A stretch of 50,495 nt of DNA, from NCBI GenBank assembly GCA_902385255.1, contig CABMEV010000001.1, positions 1-50,495 on the forward strand. The letters run 5' to 3'. The notes beneath the pieces are model-generated. The model worked only from the letters and a program-made list of their open reading frames with translations, was not told the DNA's origin and ran no database searches. The translations under genes were made by a program, and so were the position numbers. How positions within the stretch are numbered: the first letter of the stretch is position 1; each line of letters begins with the position of its first letter. Below are positions 1 to 7,902 of this stretch, in pieces. The DNA is from Candidatus Tiddalikarchaeum anstoanum (lineage in GTDB: Archaea > Nanobdellota > Nanobdellia > Tiddalikarchaeales > Tiddalikarchaeaceae).

Positions 1-645
1 CCAAGGATTCGCAAACTGAGCATTTCTGATATAAAATTCCTGCTTATCGATATTTTTATCCAAAATTGCGTTCTTAACCAAGTTATTAAGCAAATAACCA
101 TACAAGTTACGCCCGTTAGGTTTATCATAATCACCAGTTCCATCGACAGCGGCACCCCAGCGGACAGCATAAATAATTCTTTTACCCTCAGATAATTTCT
201 TGCGGATACCAGCTTCACTAAAACCCTTGCTGTTAAGATAACTAATAATATCCGCCCTAGATACGTGCAGGTTAGGATCTTCTAAAACGTAGAAATCTGC
301 ACCATCCTTGACAAGAGTATAATCATGAAACATGCGATAAAAACTCTTATGAGCTGGAGTTAAGTCAATCTTTTTCATCTCCTTTGATGAAAAAACAATT
401 TCGCCACGGATAGGTTCTTGTTTCTGGTGATTCTGATTATCTAAAATAGGTTTACCTTCGCTGTCATAACGAAAAATAGTATCCCTGCGGGCAGCGTAGT
501 ACAAATCTACAACAGGATTATTAGAATAAGAACCATTAGGCTTTCCATAATAATTTAAGTCCTTGGCATGAACTCCGCCCTTGCTGATATTAACCAGCAC
601 TTGATCAATATTATTGCCTAACAAAGCTGAACGTTTAATTGCCAT
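1..645 (-). CDS. Unrecognised protein, C-terminus cut by window edge
   Basis: An open frame runs from an ATG at 645 to the left edge without a stop, giving at least 215 residues that begin MAIKRSALLGNNIDQ. The protein is soluble-looking, with no membrane segment or signal peptide, and rich in Tyr, Asn, Lys and Arg. I recognise no family. The start is supported by a TATA-like element at 671-680 (reading cttataaata on the minus strand), about 30 bases before the ATG, which fits a leaderless mRNA. It is divergent from srp54, with about 108 bases between the two starts. The frame is long and uninterrupted, so it is very likely a real gene; its role is unknown. Confidence 0.75.
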   Translation of the reverse strand, partial: MAIKRSALLGNNIDQVLVNISKGGVHAKDLNYYGKPNGSYSNNPVVDLYYAARRDTIFRYDSEGKPILDNQNHQKQEPIRGEIVFSSKEMKKIDLTPAHKSFYRMFHDYTLVKDGADFYVLEDPNLHVSRADIISYLNSKGFSEAGIRKKLSEGKRIIYAVRWGAAVDGTGDYDKPNGRNLYGYLLNNLVKNAILDKNIDKQEFYIRNAQFANPW

Positions 646-670
646 AGCGAACAGAATACGGAAAAAAATC

Positions 671-727
671 TATTTATAAGTTTTTCTACTATGCAGTGGT
701 AAATGTATTAGTAATAATTTTATAAAA
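671..727. promoter_or_regulatory. Divergent promoter region, unknown gene / srp54
   Basis: Two TATA-like boxes lie back to back. One on the minus strand at 671-680 sits about 30 bases before the ATG at 645, and one on the plus strand (ttttataaaa, 718-727) sits about 32 bases before the srp54 ATG at 754. The spacings are those expected for archaeal TBP/TFB promoters with leaderless starts. Confidence 0.5.
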
Positions 728-753
728 AGAACAAGACTTACTTAAAAACTGAT

Positions 754-2085
754 ATGTTAGGCGATTTGCAGGACAAATTATCAAACATAGTGCGAAAACT
801 GCAGGGCACGGCGCACTTTGACGAAACTGTATTAACTGACGTGTTAGCCGAGCTTCAAAAATCGCTTATATCAGCCGATGTGGACGTAAAACTTGTATAT
901 TCATTTATAGAACAGGTAAAAAAGAGGGTTAAGGAAGAAAAAGGGCTGAAATTCACACAGAGAGAACAGTTCATATACGTAATATATGAAGAATTAGCGA
1001 ATATATTAGGCACAGGTAAGACTCTTGAAATCAAGGAGAAGCCAACCAAGATATTGCTTGTAGGATTATTCGGCAGCGGAAAGACTACAACTGCCGCTAA
1101 GATAGCCAAGTACTACAAAAAGAGAGGGTATAAAGTTGCACTCTTAGGGCTTGACACGTACAGACCTGCAGCGATGCAGCAGATAAAACAGTTAGCAGAA
1201 CAAGTGCAGGTGCCTTACTTTATAGACACCGCTGAGAAGAAGCCTGAAAACGTAGTTAAGAAATTCGAGAAAGAATTCCCAAAATATGACATAATAATAG
1301 GAGACAGCGCTGGAAGAAACGCATTAGACAAAGAGCTGCAGAAAGAGATTAAAGACATAAAAAGAGAATTCCAGCCAGCCGAGTCAATACTGGTAATACC
1401 TGCAGATATCGGTCAGAATGCTAAAGAGCAGGCAAGGATGTTCAAAGAATTAGTCAACATAAAAAGCGTAATCATAACAAGGATGGACGGAACAGCAAGG
1501 GGAGGTGGAGCACTGACAGCCTGCAAGGAAACAGGTTCTCAAATCTTATTCATCGGAACAGGAGAGAAGATAGACGAACTTGAAGAGTTCAACCCTAAAA
1601 ACTTCGTAAGCCAATTATTAGGACTCGGAGATATTAACACCCTACTTAAGAAGGCTGAGGAAGCATTCACAGTAGAGCAGGCAAAGGATGCAACCAAGAA
1701 ATTCCTGGAAGGAAAATTCACATTCATCGATTTTTATGAACAACTGCAAGGCATCAAGAAAATGGGAGACTTCAAAAAAGTAATCAACTTAATACCAGGA
1801 CTTGGAGGACTGCCCAAAGAATTATTAGACCTTCAGGGCGACAAGATGGCCAAGTTCGAGCACATACTTAAATCAATGACTTTTGAGGAATTACAAGACC
1901 CGGACTTAGTTACAGGTACAAGGATTCAAAGAATAGCATTCGGAAGCGGAGTCCCCGAGGATGAGGTCAGGGAATTGGTTAAAAGCTTCAGACAGCTTAG
2001 CAAAATATCCAAAAAGTTCGACCCAAGAAAGATGAAAGGCATTGAGAAGAACTTTAATTTAAAGAAGCTTCAAGGAATGATGTGA
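754..2085 (+). CDS. srp54: Signal recognition particle GTPase SRP54
   Basis: This is the 443-residue protein of the signal recognition particle, which binds 7S RNA and signal sequences and docks with FtsY at the membrane. The order is standard: an N-terminal helical domain, a G domain with P-loop GLFGSGKTTT near residue 105, DTYRPAA, a G3 motif written GDSAGR, the G4/G5 stretches TRMDGTARGGG and GTGEKIDELEEF, then a C-terminal M domain from about residue 320. The length is normal for archaeal SRP54. The G3 motif has Ser where DTAGR is usual, a mild oddity. The M domain ends in a Lys-rich tail (LKKLQGMM) and has few of the methionines typical of a signal-binding groove. A TATA-like box lies about 32 bases upstream. 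Confidence 0.97.
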   Translation: MLGDLQDKLSNIVRKLQGTAHFDETVLTDVLAELQKSLISADVDVKLVYSFIEQVKKRVKEEKGLKFTQREQFIYVIYEELANILGTGKTLEIKEKPTKILLVGLFGSGKTTTAAKIAKYYKKRGYKVALLGLDTYRPAAMQQIKQLAEQVQVPYFIDTAEKKPENVVKKFEKEFPKYDIIIGDSAGRNALDKELQKEIKDIKREFQPAESILVIPADIGQNAKEQARMFKELVNIKSVIITRMDGTARGGGALTACKETGSQILFIGTGEKIDELEEFNPKNFVSQLLGLGDINTLLKKAEEAFTVEQAKDATKKFLEGKFTFIDFYEQLQGIKKMGDFKKVINLIPGLGGLPKELLDLQGDKMAKFEHILKSMTFEELQDPDLVTGTRIQRIAFGSGVPEDEVRELVKSFRQLSKISKKFDPRKMKGIEKNFNLKKLQGMM

Positions 2086-2145
2086 AATTCGCCACTACTT
2101 GCCAGGGGCAACCTTTATATATGCATTTTTTTCTAGTTTTCAAAA

Positions 2146-3288
2146 ATGTCCCAAAATGTAGAACAAATAGTCGCCTTAACTAGTCCAGAACAGGAAAATA
2201 TATTATCTAAACCGATTGACTTATCTTACCCAGGCATGACACAGGACGGACTGCAAATCTATTTCAACAACACGTGGACCATAGAATATATTCCTACTTC
2301 TAAAGTATTCTGCTTCCATGACGGAGGAAGATTCTACTTCGATGCCGAAAACGGGAACTATCTGGGAGAGCGAAAACCCGTGCTGAATAAGAGCGGCAAT
2401 TACTCAAAGACTCCTAAAAGATTATCCGGCGATGCAGTCATAAAATTCATACAAATGTATGACGCCTTCATAAAAGGCATACCTGATATAGGAATGAAAG
2501 GGAAAAAGCTTGGAATTTTTAAAAGCGACATAAGCAACGAATGCGCAGGATTCATAGGAAGATTCAGAAGCGAGAGACTGAACATAATGTATTATATGCT
2601 CGAGGACGCATTCGAAAATTACACGAATAATATGACATGGAAATACTCACCAGTCCTTTCAAATGATGATTTTGATGTGTATAAAGGGTTCGTTGATGAC
2701 AGCCAAGCTTTTGGCATATCATTCAAAGGCAAAGAGTTTGACAAAAGAAAAAAAGCACCAATGCCGATATTCTTATCCAATCCCACAAAGTATAATTCTG
2801 AAGATGTAAAAACACTCATTGAATACGAGTTAAATTGCGACGCTGAAGATGTTAAAAAAGCAGCACTCGTGTCATCTGTATGCCTTGAAAAAATTCTTTC
2901 AAAATTTAGATCAAGCATACGTGAAGAGGACAGGAAGAAAATCTTAACAAATAAGTTAATTGAACTATACAAACAGGGAATTAATTATTATTCAGGATCA
3001 TTAGGATTAATGCAGTATAATGAATCAGAAATGAATACTTTTAAGACAGGTTATGATATATTCAAAGGTCCAGCGAAGAATTATTTTTTAAGCCTTCTAA
3101 AGAGCCTTTTAGTGATAGATAACTGCAGAGAAATAGTTGAAGAAAAGGCAGATACTAAGAAAACAAATACTACTTCTCTTAGTAAAGGTGGTAAAAAAGG
3201 ACCTGTTCTTAACAAAGACCAGCAGGAGTTTAATGCTTGTGTTGGCGAATTGAAAGAGCTTTTCAAAAACCGCCCGAAGATTGAGTAA
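2146..3288 (+). CDS. Unrecognised 380-residue soluble protein
   Basis: This is a full open frame with good archaeal codon use. It has no signal peptide or clear transmembrane segment. The N-terminal half is rich in aromatic residues and beta-like (FCFHDGGRFYFDAENGNY near residue 55). The C-terminal half is helical and ends with a Lys/Thr/Ser-rich linker and a short amphipathic tail. I recognise no family. A TATA-like box at 2113-2120 lies about 29 bases before the ATG and supports this start and its own transcription, although the gene follows srp54 by only 60 bases. Position between srp54 and the ribosomal gene cluster hints at a housekeeping or lineage-specific role, but nothing in the sequence names one. 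Confidence 0.8.
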   Translation: MSQNVEQIVALTSPEQENILSKPIDLSYPGMTQDGLQIYFNNTWTIEYIPTSKVFCFHDGGRFYFDAENGNYLGERKPVLNKSGNYSKTPKRLSGDAVIKFIQMYDAFIKGIPDIGMKGKKLGIFKSDISNECAGFIGRFRSERLNIMYYMLEDAFENYTNNMTWKYSPVLSNDDFDVYKGFVDDSQAFGISFKGKEFDKRKKAPMPIFLSNPTKYNSEDVKTLIEYELNCDAEDVKKAALVSSVCLEKILSKFRSSIREEDRKKILTNKLIELYKQGINYYSGSLGLMQYNESEMNTFKTGYDIFKGPAKNYFLSLLKSLLVIDNCREIVEEKADTKKTNTTSLSKGGKKGPVLNKDQQEFNACVGELKELFKNRPKIE

Positions 3289-3320
3289 TTTTTAAAAACG
3301 TGCAATTATTATAATTAAAC

Positions 3321-3479
3321 ATGGAGAAGTGCGATATTTGCGGTTCCGAGATTAAGGAATTGCTGCTCGGCAAATTGAAGGGAACTTTTATAAAAGGAAA
3401 GGGTAAATTATATAAAGTGTGCAATAATTGTCAGAAAGAATATACTCAATCTGAATTAAAGCAGAAATTAAAGGTGTAA
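3321..3479 (+). CDS. Small zinc-ribbon protein (52 residues)
   Basis: A short frame starts MEKCDICGSEIKELL and holds two CxxC pairs (CDIC near residue 4, CNNC near residue 36) about 29 residues apart, with Gly/Lys-rich turns, the pattern of a zinc ribbon. It stops eight bases before rpl21e and so probably heads the rpl21e-rpoF-DUF655 operon. A TATA-like tttttaaaa at 3290-3298 lies about 27 bases before the ATG. Position with ribosomal and RNA polymerase genes suggests an RNA- or protein-binding housekeeping role. Function is inferred only from the fold pattern. Confidence 0.8.
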   Translation: MEKCDICGSEIKELLLGKLKGTFIKGKGKLYKVCNNCQKEYTQSELKQKLKV

Positions 3480-3487
3480 AAAAAAAT

Positions 3488-3790
3488 ATGGTAGTAAAAA
3501 GTCACGGCGGCCAAGTAAAATCAAGGAATAGTTTGCGAAAAACTCCAAGAAATAAAGGCAAATTCAGCGTTTCACGATGCGTTCAGCCATTCAAAGATGG
3601 AGACAGAGTAATCATAAAAGTTGAGCCGACAGTTAAAGATAACCAAGTTCATCATAGATTCATGAACAGATTAGGCACTATTATGGGCAGAAGAGGTAAA
3701 GCTTACGTTGTCAAAGTTAATGATTTCGGAAAAGACAAGACAATCTACGTAATACCTATACACCTTAGAAAACTGGTGGTGACTCCATGA
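3488..3790 (+). CDS. rpl21e: Large ribosomal subunit protein eL21
   Basis: This is the 100-residue archaeal/eukaryotic-type ribosomal protein L21e, a 23S rRNA-binding component of the 50S subunit. Recognisable stretches are the basic N-terminus (residues 1-25), FKDGDRVIIKVEPTV, the HHRFMNRLGTIMGRRGKAYVV segment (SH3-like fold) and the C-terminal VIPIHLRKL. The length is normal. It overlaps rpoF by four bases (ATGA), so the two are translationally coupled. The order L21e, RpoF, DUF655 is a conserved archaeal arrangement, which strengthens all three calls. Confidence 0.97.
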   Translation: MVVKSHGGQVKSRNSLRKTPRNKGKFSVSRCVQPFKDGDRVIIKVEPTVKDNQVHHRFMNRLGTIMGRRGKAYVVKVNDFGKDKTIYVIPIHLRKLVVTP

Positions 3791-4125
3791 ATCTTGAAAT
3801 AGTATCTGAAGAGTACATGACTAATGCTGAAGTGAAAAAGATACTTACAGGAAAGAAGGATACAACTGAGCAGGTAGAACAAGGCAGGGCAAAAGAGCAT
3901 GTTAAAGACTTCAGCAAATTACCTGTTGAGAAAGCAGTTAAATTAAAAAAAGAATTAGCAGACTTGAGCATAGGCAAGTTAAAGCCTGAACTTATAGTAT
4001 TAATAATCAACTTATTACCTAAAGATGTGGATGAGTTAAAACTCGCGCTCTCGATGAGCGTCATGCCTTTCGGTGATGATGAGATTCAAAAAATATTTGA
4101 ATGCGTAAAACCTTACTTTAAATAA
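3787..4125 (+). CDS. rpoF: RNA polymerase subunit Rpo4 (RpoF)
   Basis: This is a 112-residue homologue of eukaryotic Rpb4. It forms the stalk of archaeal RNA polymerase with Rpo7 and helps in open complex formation and RNA binding. The sequence shows the family pattern: an N-terminal segment EEYMTNAEVKKIL, a central helical LSIGKLKPELIVLIINLLPKD and a C-terminal helix ending in FECVKPYFK. It starts inside the last codons of rpl21e through an ATGA overlap. The end of the gene forms one arm of a hairpin that may affect translation of the next gene. Confidence 0.93.
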   Translation: MNLEIVSEEYMTNAEVKKILTGKKDTTEQVEQGRAKEHVKDFSKLPVEKAVKLKKELADLSIGKLKPELIVLIINLLPKDVDELKLALSMSVMPFGDDEIQKIFECVKPYFK

Positions 4126-4143
4126 CCTAATAAGTAAGGAGGT
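4111..4143 (+). promoter_or_regulatory. Hairpin overlapping the Shine-Dalgarno of the DUF655 gene
   Basis: An 8-base perfect inverted repeat (ccttactt at 4111-4118, aagtaagg at 4132-4139) brackets the rpoF stop codon. The 3' arm runs into aaggaggt (4136-4143), a strong Shine-Dalgarno lying about 13 bases before the DUF655 ATG at 4157. If folded, the stem would hide part of that site. Translational control is an inference. Confidence 0.45.
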
Positions 4144-4156
4144 TTCTAATAATAAT

Positions 4157-4717
4157 ATGATGCGAACACCTCAACAACCCCAAATAAAAGAAGAGTATGG
4201 AATCGTGCTAGATTTCCTACAACACGGATACCCTTTTGATGAAAAAAGAGTTCCAATAGCGCAAGTTCTCGGGAAAACACACTTGGTATTGTTAGAAGTA
4301 ATCCCAAAAAGGGAAGTTACACTGCAGCCAGGAGAGGAAGTTTACGTAGGCGACGAGAAGAGAGATAAGATACACCACGTTGCAGGCAGGATAAACTATG
4401 ACAAATTAACACCTACAGCTAAGATGGAGTTCGAAAGCGCAATAAGCAAGATAGTGGATGAGAATCCTAAAAGATGGGTTGAATTCTTCAACAAGGCAGG
4501 ACCAATAAGCAAGAGAATGCACCAGTTGGAACTATTACCTGGCATTGGCAACAAGCATATGTGGGCAATAGTTGAAGAGAGGGAGAAGAAACCTTTTGAA
4601 AGCCTGCAGGATATGGTAACAAGAGTGCCTTTAATGCCTAATCCTAAGGAATTAATAATTAAAAGAATCCAGTTAGAATTAGAAGAAGCTGACAAGTACA
4701 GATTATTCATAGGATAA
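4157..4717 (+). CDS. DUF655 protein (HhH-containing, rpoF-linked)
   Basis: This 186-residue protein matches the archaeal DUF655 family by sequence pattern and by position after rpl21e and rpoF. It has an N-terminal OB-like part (IVLDFLQHGYPFDEK, then PGEEVYVGDEKRDKIHHVAGRINY) and a C-terminal helix-hairpin-helix region with the LLPGIGNKHMWAIVEER stretch near residue 133 and MPNPKELIIKRI near residue 160. A role in nucleic acid binding, likely ribosome- or transcription-related, is inferred from the family context. Two ATGs are adjacent (4157 and 4160). The Shine-Dalgarno at 4136-4143 is slightly far for either. Confidence 0.9.
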   Translation: MMRTPQQPQIKEEYGIVLDFLQHGYPFDEKRVPIAQVLGKTHLVLLEVIPKREVTLQPGEEVYVGDEKRDKIHHVAGRINYDKLTPTAKMEFESAISKIVDENPKRWVEFFNKAGPISKRMHQLELLPGIGNKHMWAIVEEREKKPFESLQDMVTRVPLMPNPKELIIKRIQLELEEADKYRLFIG

Positions 4718-4723
4718 AAAAAT

Positions 4724-5002
4724 ATGAAAATTAAACCTTTACTATTAATCTTTTTATTATCCATTCCAGCAGTCTTAGCATTAAACGAGACGGCTAATAA
4801 TACACAAGTAAACTATACCAGTACGAACCAGACATGGTACGATTCTTATGTTCAAAAAGTGTTGGAAGGAGACAGTTTTACAATAATACTAGCAATAGTC
4901 GGATTATTATTTGTATACGTTTTTGGCAAGATAGCATTCAAATTCATAAAATGGGCAGTAATACTATTAGTAATATACTTAATATTCAAAGTTATTTTCT
5001 AA
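4724..5002 (+). CDS. Small membrane protein with signal peptide
   Basis: A 92-residue protein starts with a hydrophobic signal segment (KPLLLIFLLSIPAVLA) followed by an Asn/Thr-rich exposed stretch with several N-x-T/S sequons (residues 21-41). Two hydrophobic helices then run to the C-terminus (about residues 52-69 and 75-91). It follows DUF655 by six bases and probably closes that operon. I do not recognise a family. The sequons suggest that the N-terminal part faces outward and may be glycosylated. Confidence 0.75.
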   Translation: MKIKPLLLIFLLSIPAVLALNETANNTQVNYTSTNQTWYDSYVQKVLEGDSFTIILAIVGLLFVYVFGKIAFKFIKWAVILLVIYLIFKVIF

Positions 5003-5024
5003 AAAAAATTAATAAAAAAAAAAT

Positions 5025-5177
5025 TTAATGCCTGTAGATTTTCTTGCTGCCCCTAAGCGAATCTGTAACATAATCCTTGTTAGATCTATCTGACACTAAG
5101 TGCTCTTCCTGCCTCAAACTAGGATTTAATTTTACACCCCTATGGTTTGGTGTATACATATCTTTTATTGTTTCCAT
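5025..5177 (-). CDS. Possible 50-residue basic peptide
   Basis: A short frame encodes a hydrophilic, Arg/Lys/Asp-rich peptide starting METIKDMYTPNHRG and ending KKIYRH. An in-frame ATG lies upstream at 5201, but a TATA-like ctttatag (minus strand, 5204-5212) sits 30 bases before 5177, the spacing seen at most starts here, so 5177 is preferred. There is no recognised family and no neighbour in an operon. It could be a chance frame. Confidence 0.4.
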   Translation of the reverse strand: METIKDMYTPNHRGVKLNPSLRQEEHLVSDRSNKDYVTDSLRGSKKIYRH

Positions 5178-5222
5178 AAAGTCAAGACTAACTAGAAACA
5201 TGCCTATAAAGCTTTTGAAAAA

Positions 5223-5666
5223 TTAATTGCTTAAGTATATTGCGCTATTATCCAGCGTCTTATTGAGCAGTATTTGAAGTTTACCGCCTGAAGTGAAAAA
5301 GCCATCCACACTCGACTGTGTAATAGTATAATCCAAGCAGGTGCTGATATCCTTCACGCCGCGTATTAGCGTGCACACAGATGACTCATTAAAATAAATC
5401 CTGTACTCGTAGCCTCCTATCTTTTCAGGCAGGTCGTATTCAGACTCTATGCTGCCTTCAGTAATTAACTCCCCTGCATCTTCAACGCTGCTTAGAATAT
5501 AATTTACGTGGCTGTTGACATTATCAGCCTGTTTTTGAAGGCTGAAGTTTTCAACAATGGGTTTGATGCTGTTAAATAATACTATTACGCTGATTAGTAA
5601 TAATACACCCATGGCAAACTGGAGTACTTCCCTTACTGCAAAAATTTGAGTTTTACGATTTGTCAT
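5223..5666 (-). CDS. Single-pass membrane protein, pilin-like N-terminus
   Basis: A 147-residue protein has one N-terminal hydrophobic helix (about residues 14-33: LQFAMGVLLLISVIVLFNSI) after a short basic leader (MTNRKTQ), then a long exposed domain with coiled-coil character followed by a beta-rich part containing two Cys. This layout resembles archaeal pilin-like or minor pilin proteins, but I do not see a clean class III cleavage site. It lies 14 bases after the preceding gene on the same strand, so the two are probably one operon. Confidence 0.7.
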   Translation of the reverse strand: MTNRKTQIFAVREVLQFAMGVLLLISVIVLFNSIKPIVENFSLQKQADNVNSHVNYILSSVEDAGELITEGSIESEYDLPEKIGGYEYRIYFNESSVCTLIRGVKDISTCLDYTITQSSVDGFFTSGGKLQILLNKTLDNSAIYLSN

Positions 5667-5680
5667 AAAAAAAGGCGTTT

Positions 5681-6547
5681 TTATTCTATGTTGATTAAGT
5701 CAAGTATTGTCTCTAACTTATTCTTCTTGTCAGTCAGGCTCTCTTTAGCTTCCTTGTATACGGCTTCGCTTATCTCTCCCCTGGCTAACCTTGAATCAAG
5801 ATTTTTAAGATCATCACTTGTCGAGTTTATGCCTTTTATTAATTCCACATCGAAGTGCTTATCCCCTTTTGGTACCTGCAACAAGTTGCCTTTATGGCCC
5901 TTATCCTTGACATATTTGGTGCTAATCACCCTGTACACTTCTGAGACTTCATCATCTAATTGTTTTACAACTTTCTTGTCGTTGCTTGACGTGTCAGCGC
6001 TGAATATTATCCTAATATCAGTACTCTCATCTTCAACGTTATACACCCCGCTCATTTTTATTAATAAAGTGATAAAGTCGCTCTTCTTAGTGAGCCATAA
6101 CAGCATCGCACTCGCAATTAATACGAGTCCTGCAACAACGAAGTAGTAAGAATTTACCGTTATGTTAAATTGTGCATAATAACTTGGAGGTATCAAGTAA
6201 GCAATTAGTGATAAGACTCCTATTATTAATACAACTCTCCATAATACAGGGAACATGCTCTGCGTCTGAACTTCTTTCTCAGCGCCAAGCACAGCACGAA
6301 GAGGTTTTAACCTGCCTCCTTGGAAGATTTTTTCAAACTCTGAATCTTCACCCTCGAACTTTGTTAACTTATTGATTATTACATTAAATCCGCTGTCTTC
6401 CACTAACTCCAGCATTTGAGACCTTAATAGTTCAGGGTCCTGCCCTCTGATATTTAATTCGTGGTAGAAATCAGCGTTCTCCATCTTCTTAGTCTTGAAG
6501 CTTTCTTCGTATTTTTCAACGCGAGTTTTCATATCGAATAATCCCAT
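5681..6547 (-). CDS. Membrane protein with C-terminal SHOCT-like helix
   Basis: The protein is 288 residues from the ATG at 6547 (MGLFDMKTRVEKYEE). An in-frame ATG at 6601 would add 18 residues but would read through the TATA-like atttatatat at 6571-6580, which lies 28 bases before 6547, so the shorter start is chosen. The N-terminal 95 residues are soluble and helical. Two membrane segments follow (about residues 105-123 and 134-152), then a cytoplasmic domain and a C-terminal helix pair (LKNLDSRLARGEISEAVYKEAKESL) of the SHOCT type seen at the ends of many membrane proteins. It is probably co-transcribed with the pilin-like gene downstream. The specific function is unknown. Confidence 0.8.
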   Translation of the reverse strand: MGLFDMKTRVEKYEESFKTKKMENADFYHELNIRGQDPELLRSQMLELVEDSGFNVIINKLTKFEGEDSEFEKIFQGGRLKPLRAVLGAEKEVQTQSMFPVLWRVVLIIGVLSLIAYLIPPSYYAQFNITVNSYYFVVAGLVLIASAMLLWLTKKSDFITLLIKMSGVYNVEDESTDIRIIFSADTSSNDKKVVKQLDDEVSEVYRVISTKYVKDKGHKGNLLQVPKGDKHFDVELIKGINSTSDDLKNLDSRLARGEISEAVYKEAKESLTDKKNKLETILDLINIE

Positions 6548-6570
6548 AATTAAAAAAAGAGACTCCATTA

Positions 6571-6580
6571 ATATATAAAT
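6571..6580 (-). promoter_or_regulatory. TATA-like box deciding the 6547 start
   Basis: The element atttatatat (minus strand) lies 28 bases before the ATG at 6547 and within the reading frame of the longer alternative start, which argues against the longer product. Confidence 0.5.
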
Positions 6581-6634
6581 ATTATTAAAAGAGGAATACA
6601 AAGGTTTAAAACATTAATAATCTAAAATAAATAA

Positions 6635-7141
6635 ATGATTAATGCTAATCTTGAAGCAGTGCTCAAAAAGTTAAGCCCTAAACACTGCGTTAAAAACGAG
6701 TTATTCGGGGTCTTTTACAACAGAGGCATAATTCTACGCGCCATGGGGAAAATGGACGAATCCTTCAATAGTCTTAATTCAGCAATGGCTTTTGCAGATA
6801 CTGATTTCAGGAAGTACTTAATCAGGATTGAATTCTCCAAGAATTACTATACTGTTAACGATTTCGATTCAGCATCGTACGAGATGGATAGGGCATTAAA
6901 TATTAACATGCACTACATGGCTTACTACGAGCTCGGATTAATGTATAAGGAGCAGGGATTTAAGACTGATAATATGCGGCTATTACAGTTAGCAGTAAAA
7001 AGCCTGACTTACTCTCTTGATGTTTACAATCTTGACATGAAGGAGAAGAATATTAAGCCAAGCGCTGAACTAATATTTAAAATCCAGAAAGACATTGATA
7101 TTCTAAATAAAGAATTAGGCATAACTGAAAATGAAGATTAA
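6635..7141 (+). CDS. TPR-like protein
   Basis: A 168-residue, entirely helical protein has repeat-like units (FYNRGIILRAMGKMDESFNSLNSAM near residue 27; AYYELGLMYKEQGF near residue 95) that fit tetratricopeptide repeats, which usually mediate protein contacts. It has no signal peptide or membrane helix. A TATA-like tttaaaac lies about 30 bases upstream. It is convergent with ksgA, with the stop codons two bases apart. Partners are unknown. Confidence 0.8.
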   Translation: MINANLEAVLKKLSPKHCVKNELFGVFYNRGIILRAMGKMDESFNSLNSAMAFADTDFRKYLIRIEFSKNYYTVNDFDSASYEMDRALNINMHYMAYYELGLMYKEQGFKTDNMRLLQLAVKSLTYSLDVYNLDMKEKNIKPSAELIFKIQKDIDILNKELGITENED

Positions 7142-7143
7142 TG

Positions 7144-7902
7144 CTACCAGAACTCTTTATTTAACAGCTTCGCTTTTTTATACTCATCTTTTATCTCTTC
7201 AATGGATAAATCCTTAACTTTCTTTTCTGTGAAATTCGTAATTAAATCTCTTATCTTCCTCTTGTCCTCTATGCCGGCCCACTCCCTTCTGCCGTTAATC
7301 AAGGCGTTCTTCACGCTCTTATTCTTGAACTCGAATAGAATCCTTGTGAATTTGGAGAAGCCCTCATCGTATTTTTCAGCTTTCGGAGTGAACTCAACGA
7401 GCGTTGAATCAACCTTTGGAACAGGATTGAAATTATTCCTGCTCACGTTAAACAATCTCTTTGGGGTTGACAATAACTGCGCAAGTATAGTAATCCTTGA
7501 ATAATCATTAGTGCTAGGCTTCGCAACCAAACGGTCTGCGAATTCTTTCTGGTAAAGTATGACTGCCTTCTTACCGCTTCTAAGCACTTTCTCAGTTATG
7601 TCGCTGCTTAAACGGTAAGGTATGTTGCCTACTATCACATCTGCCTCTTTTGGAATATCAATATCCAGAATGCTTTCATTAATTATTTCAACATCAAGCT
7701 CACGAAGGTAAGGAATTAATAACTTGTCAATCTCGCACACTATGACTTTCTTGGCAAAGTTAACCAATTGCTTCGTAAGCTGCCCTTTGCCTCCACCTAT
7801 CTCAAACACAGTATCATTTTTAGTGATGTTGGCGCTCTCAGCTATCCTCCTAAGCACGTCCTCATTGTGCAGGAAAACCTGGCTCAATCTTGGCTTTCTC
7901 AT
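7144..7902 (-). CDS. ksgA: 16S rRNA dimethyladenosine transferase KsgA/Dim1
   Basis: This 252-residue SAM-dependent enzyme dimethylates two adjacent adenines in the 3'-terminal helix of 16S rRNA during 30S maturation. Visible motifs are SQVFLHNEDVLRRIAE at the N-terminus, motif I FEIGGGKGQLTKQL (about residues 33-46), motif II VIVCEIDKLL, motif IV VGNIPYRLSSDI (N-I-P-Y, the adenine-binding signature) and PKVDSTLVEFTP in the C-terminal domain. The length is normal for archaeal Dim1. It overlaps the upstream methyltransferase-like gene by four bases. In many archaea ksgA follows DUF655 directly; here several genes intervene and it is inverted. Confidence 0.96.
   Translation of the reverse strand: MRKPRLSQVFLHNEDVLRRIAESANITKNDTVFEIGGGKGQLTKQLVNFAKKVIVCEIDKLLIPYLRELDVEIINESILDIDIPKEADVIVGNIPYRLSSDITEKVLRSGKKAVILYQKEFADRLVAKPSTNDYSRITILAQLLSTPKRLFNVSRNNFNPVPKVDSTLVEFTPKAEKYDEGFSKFTRILFEFKNKSVKNALINGRREWAGIEDKRKIRDLITNFTEKKVKDLSIEEIKDEYKKAKLLNKEFW

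Noticed and set aside
5646-6146. Opposite-strand frame over the pilin-like and SHOCT-type genes
   Set aside because: It runs antisense to two well-supported genes and its product looks like an antisense shadow (rich in Ser, Leu and Phe).
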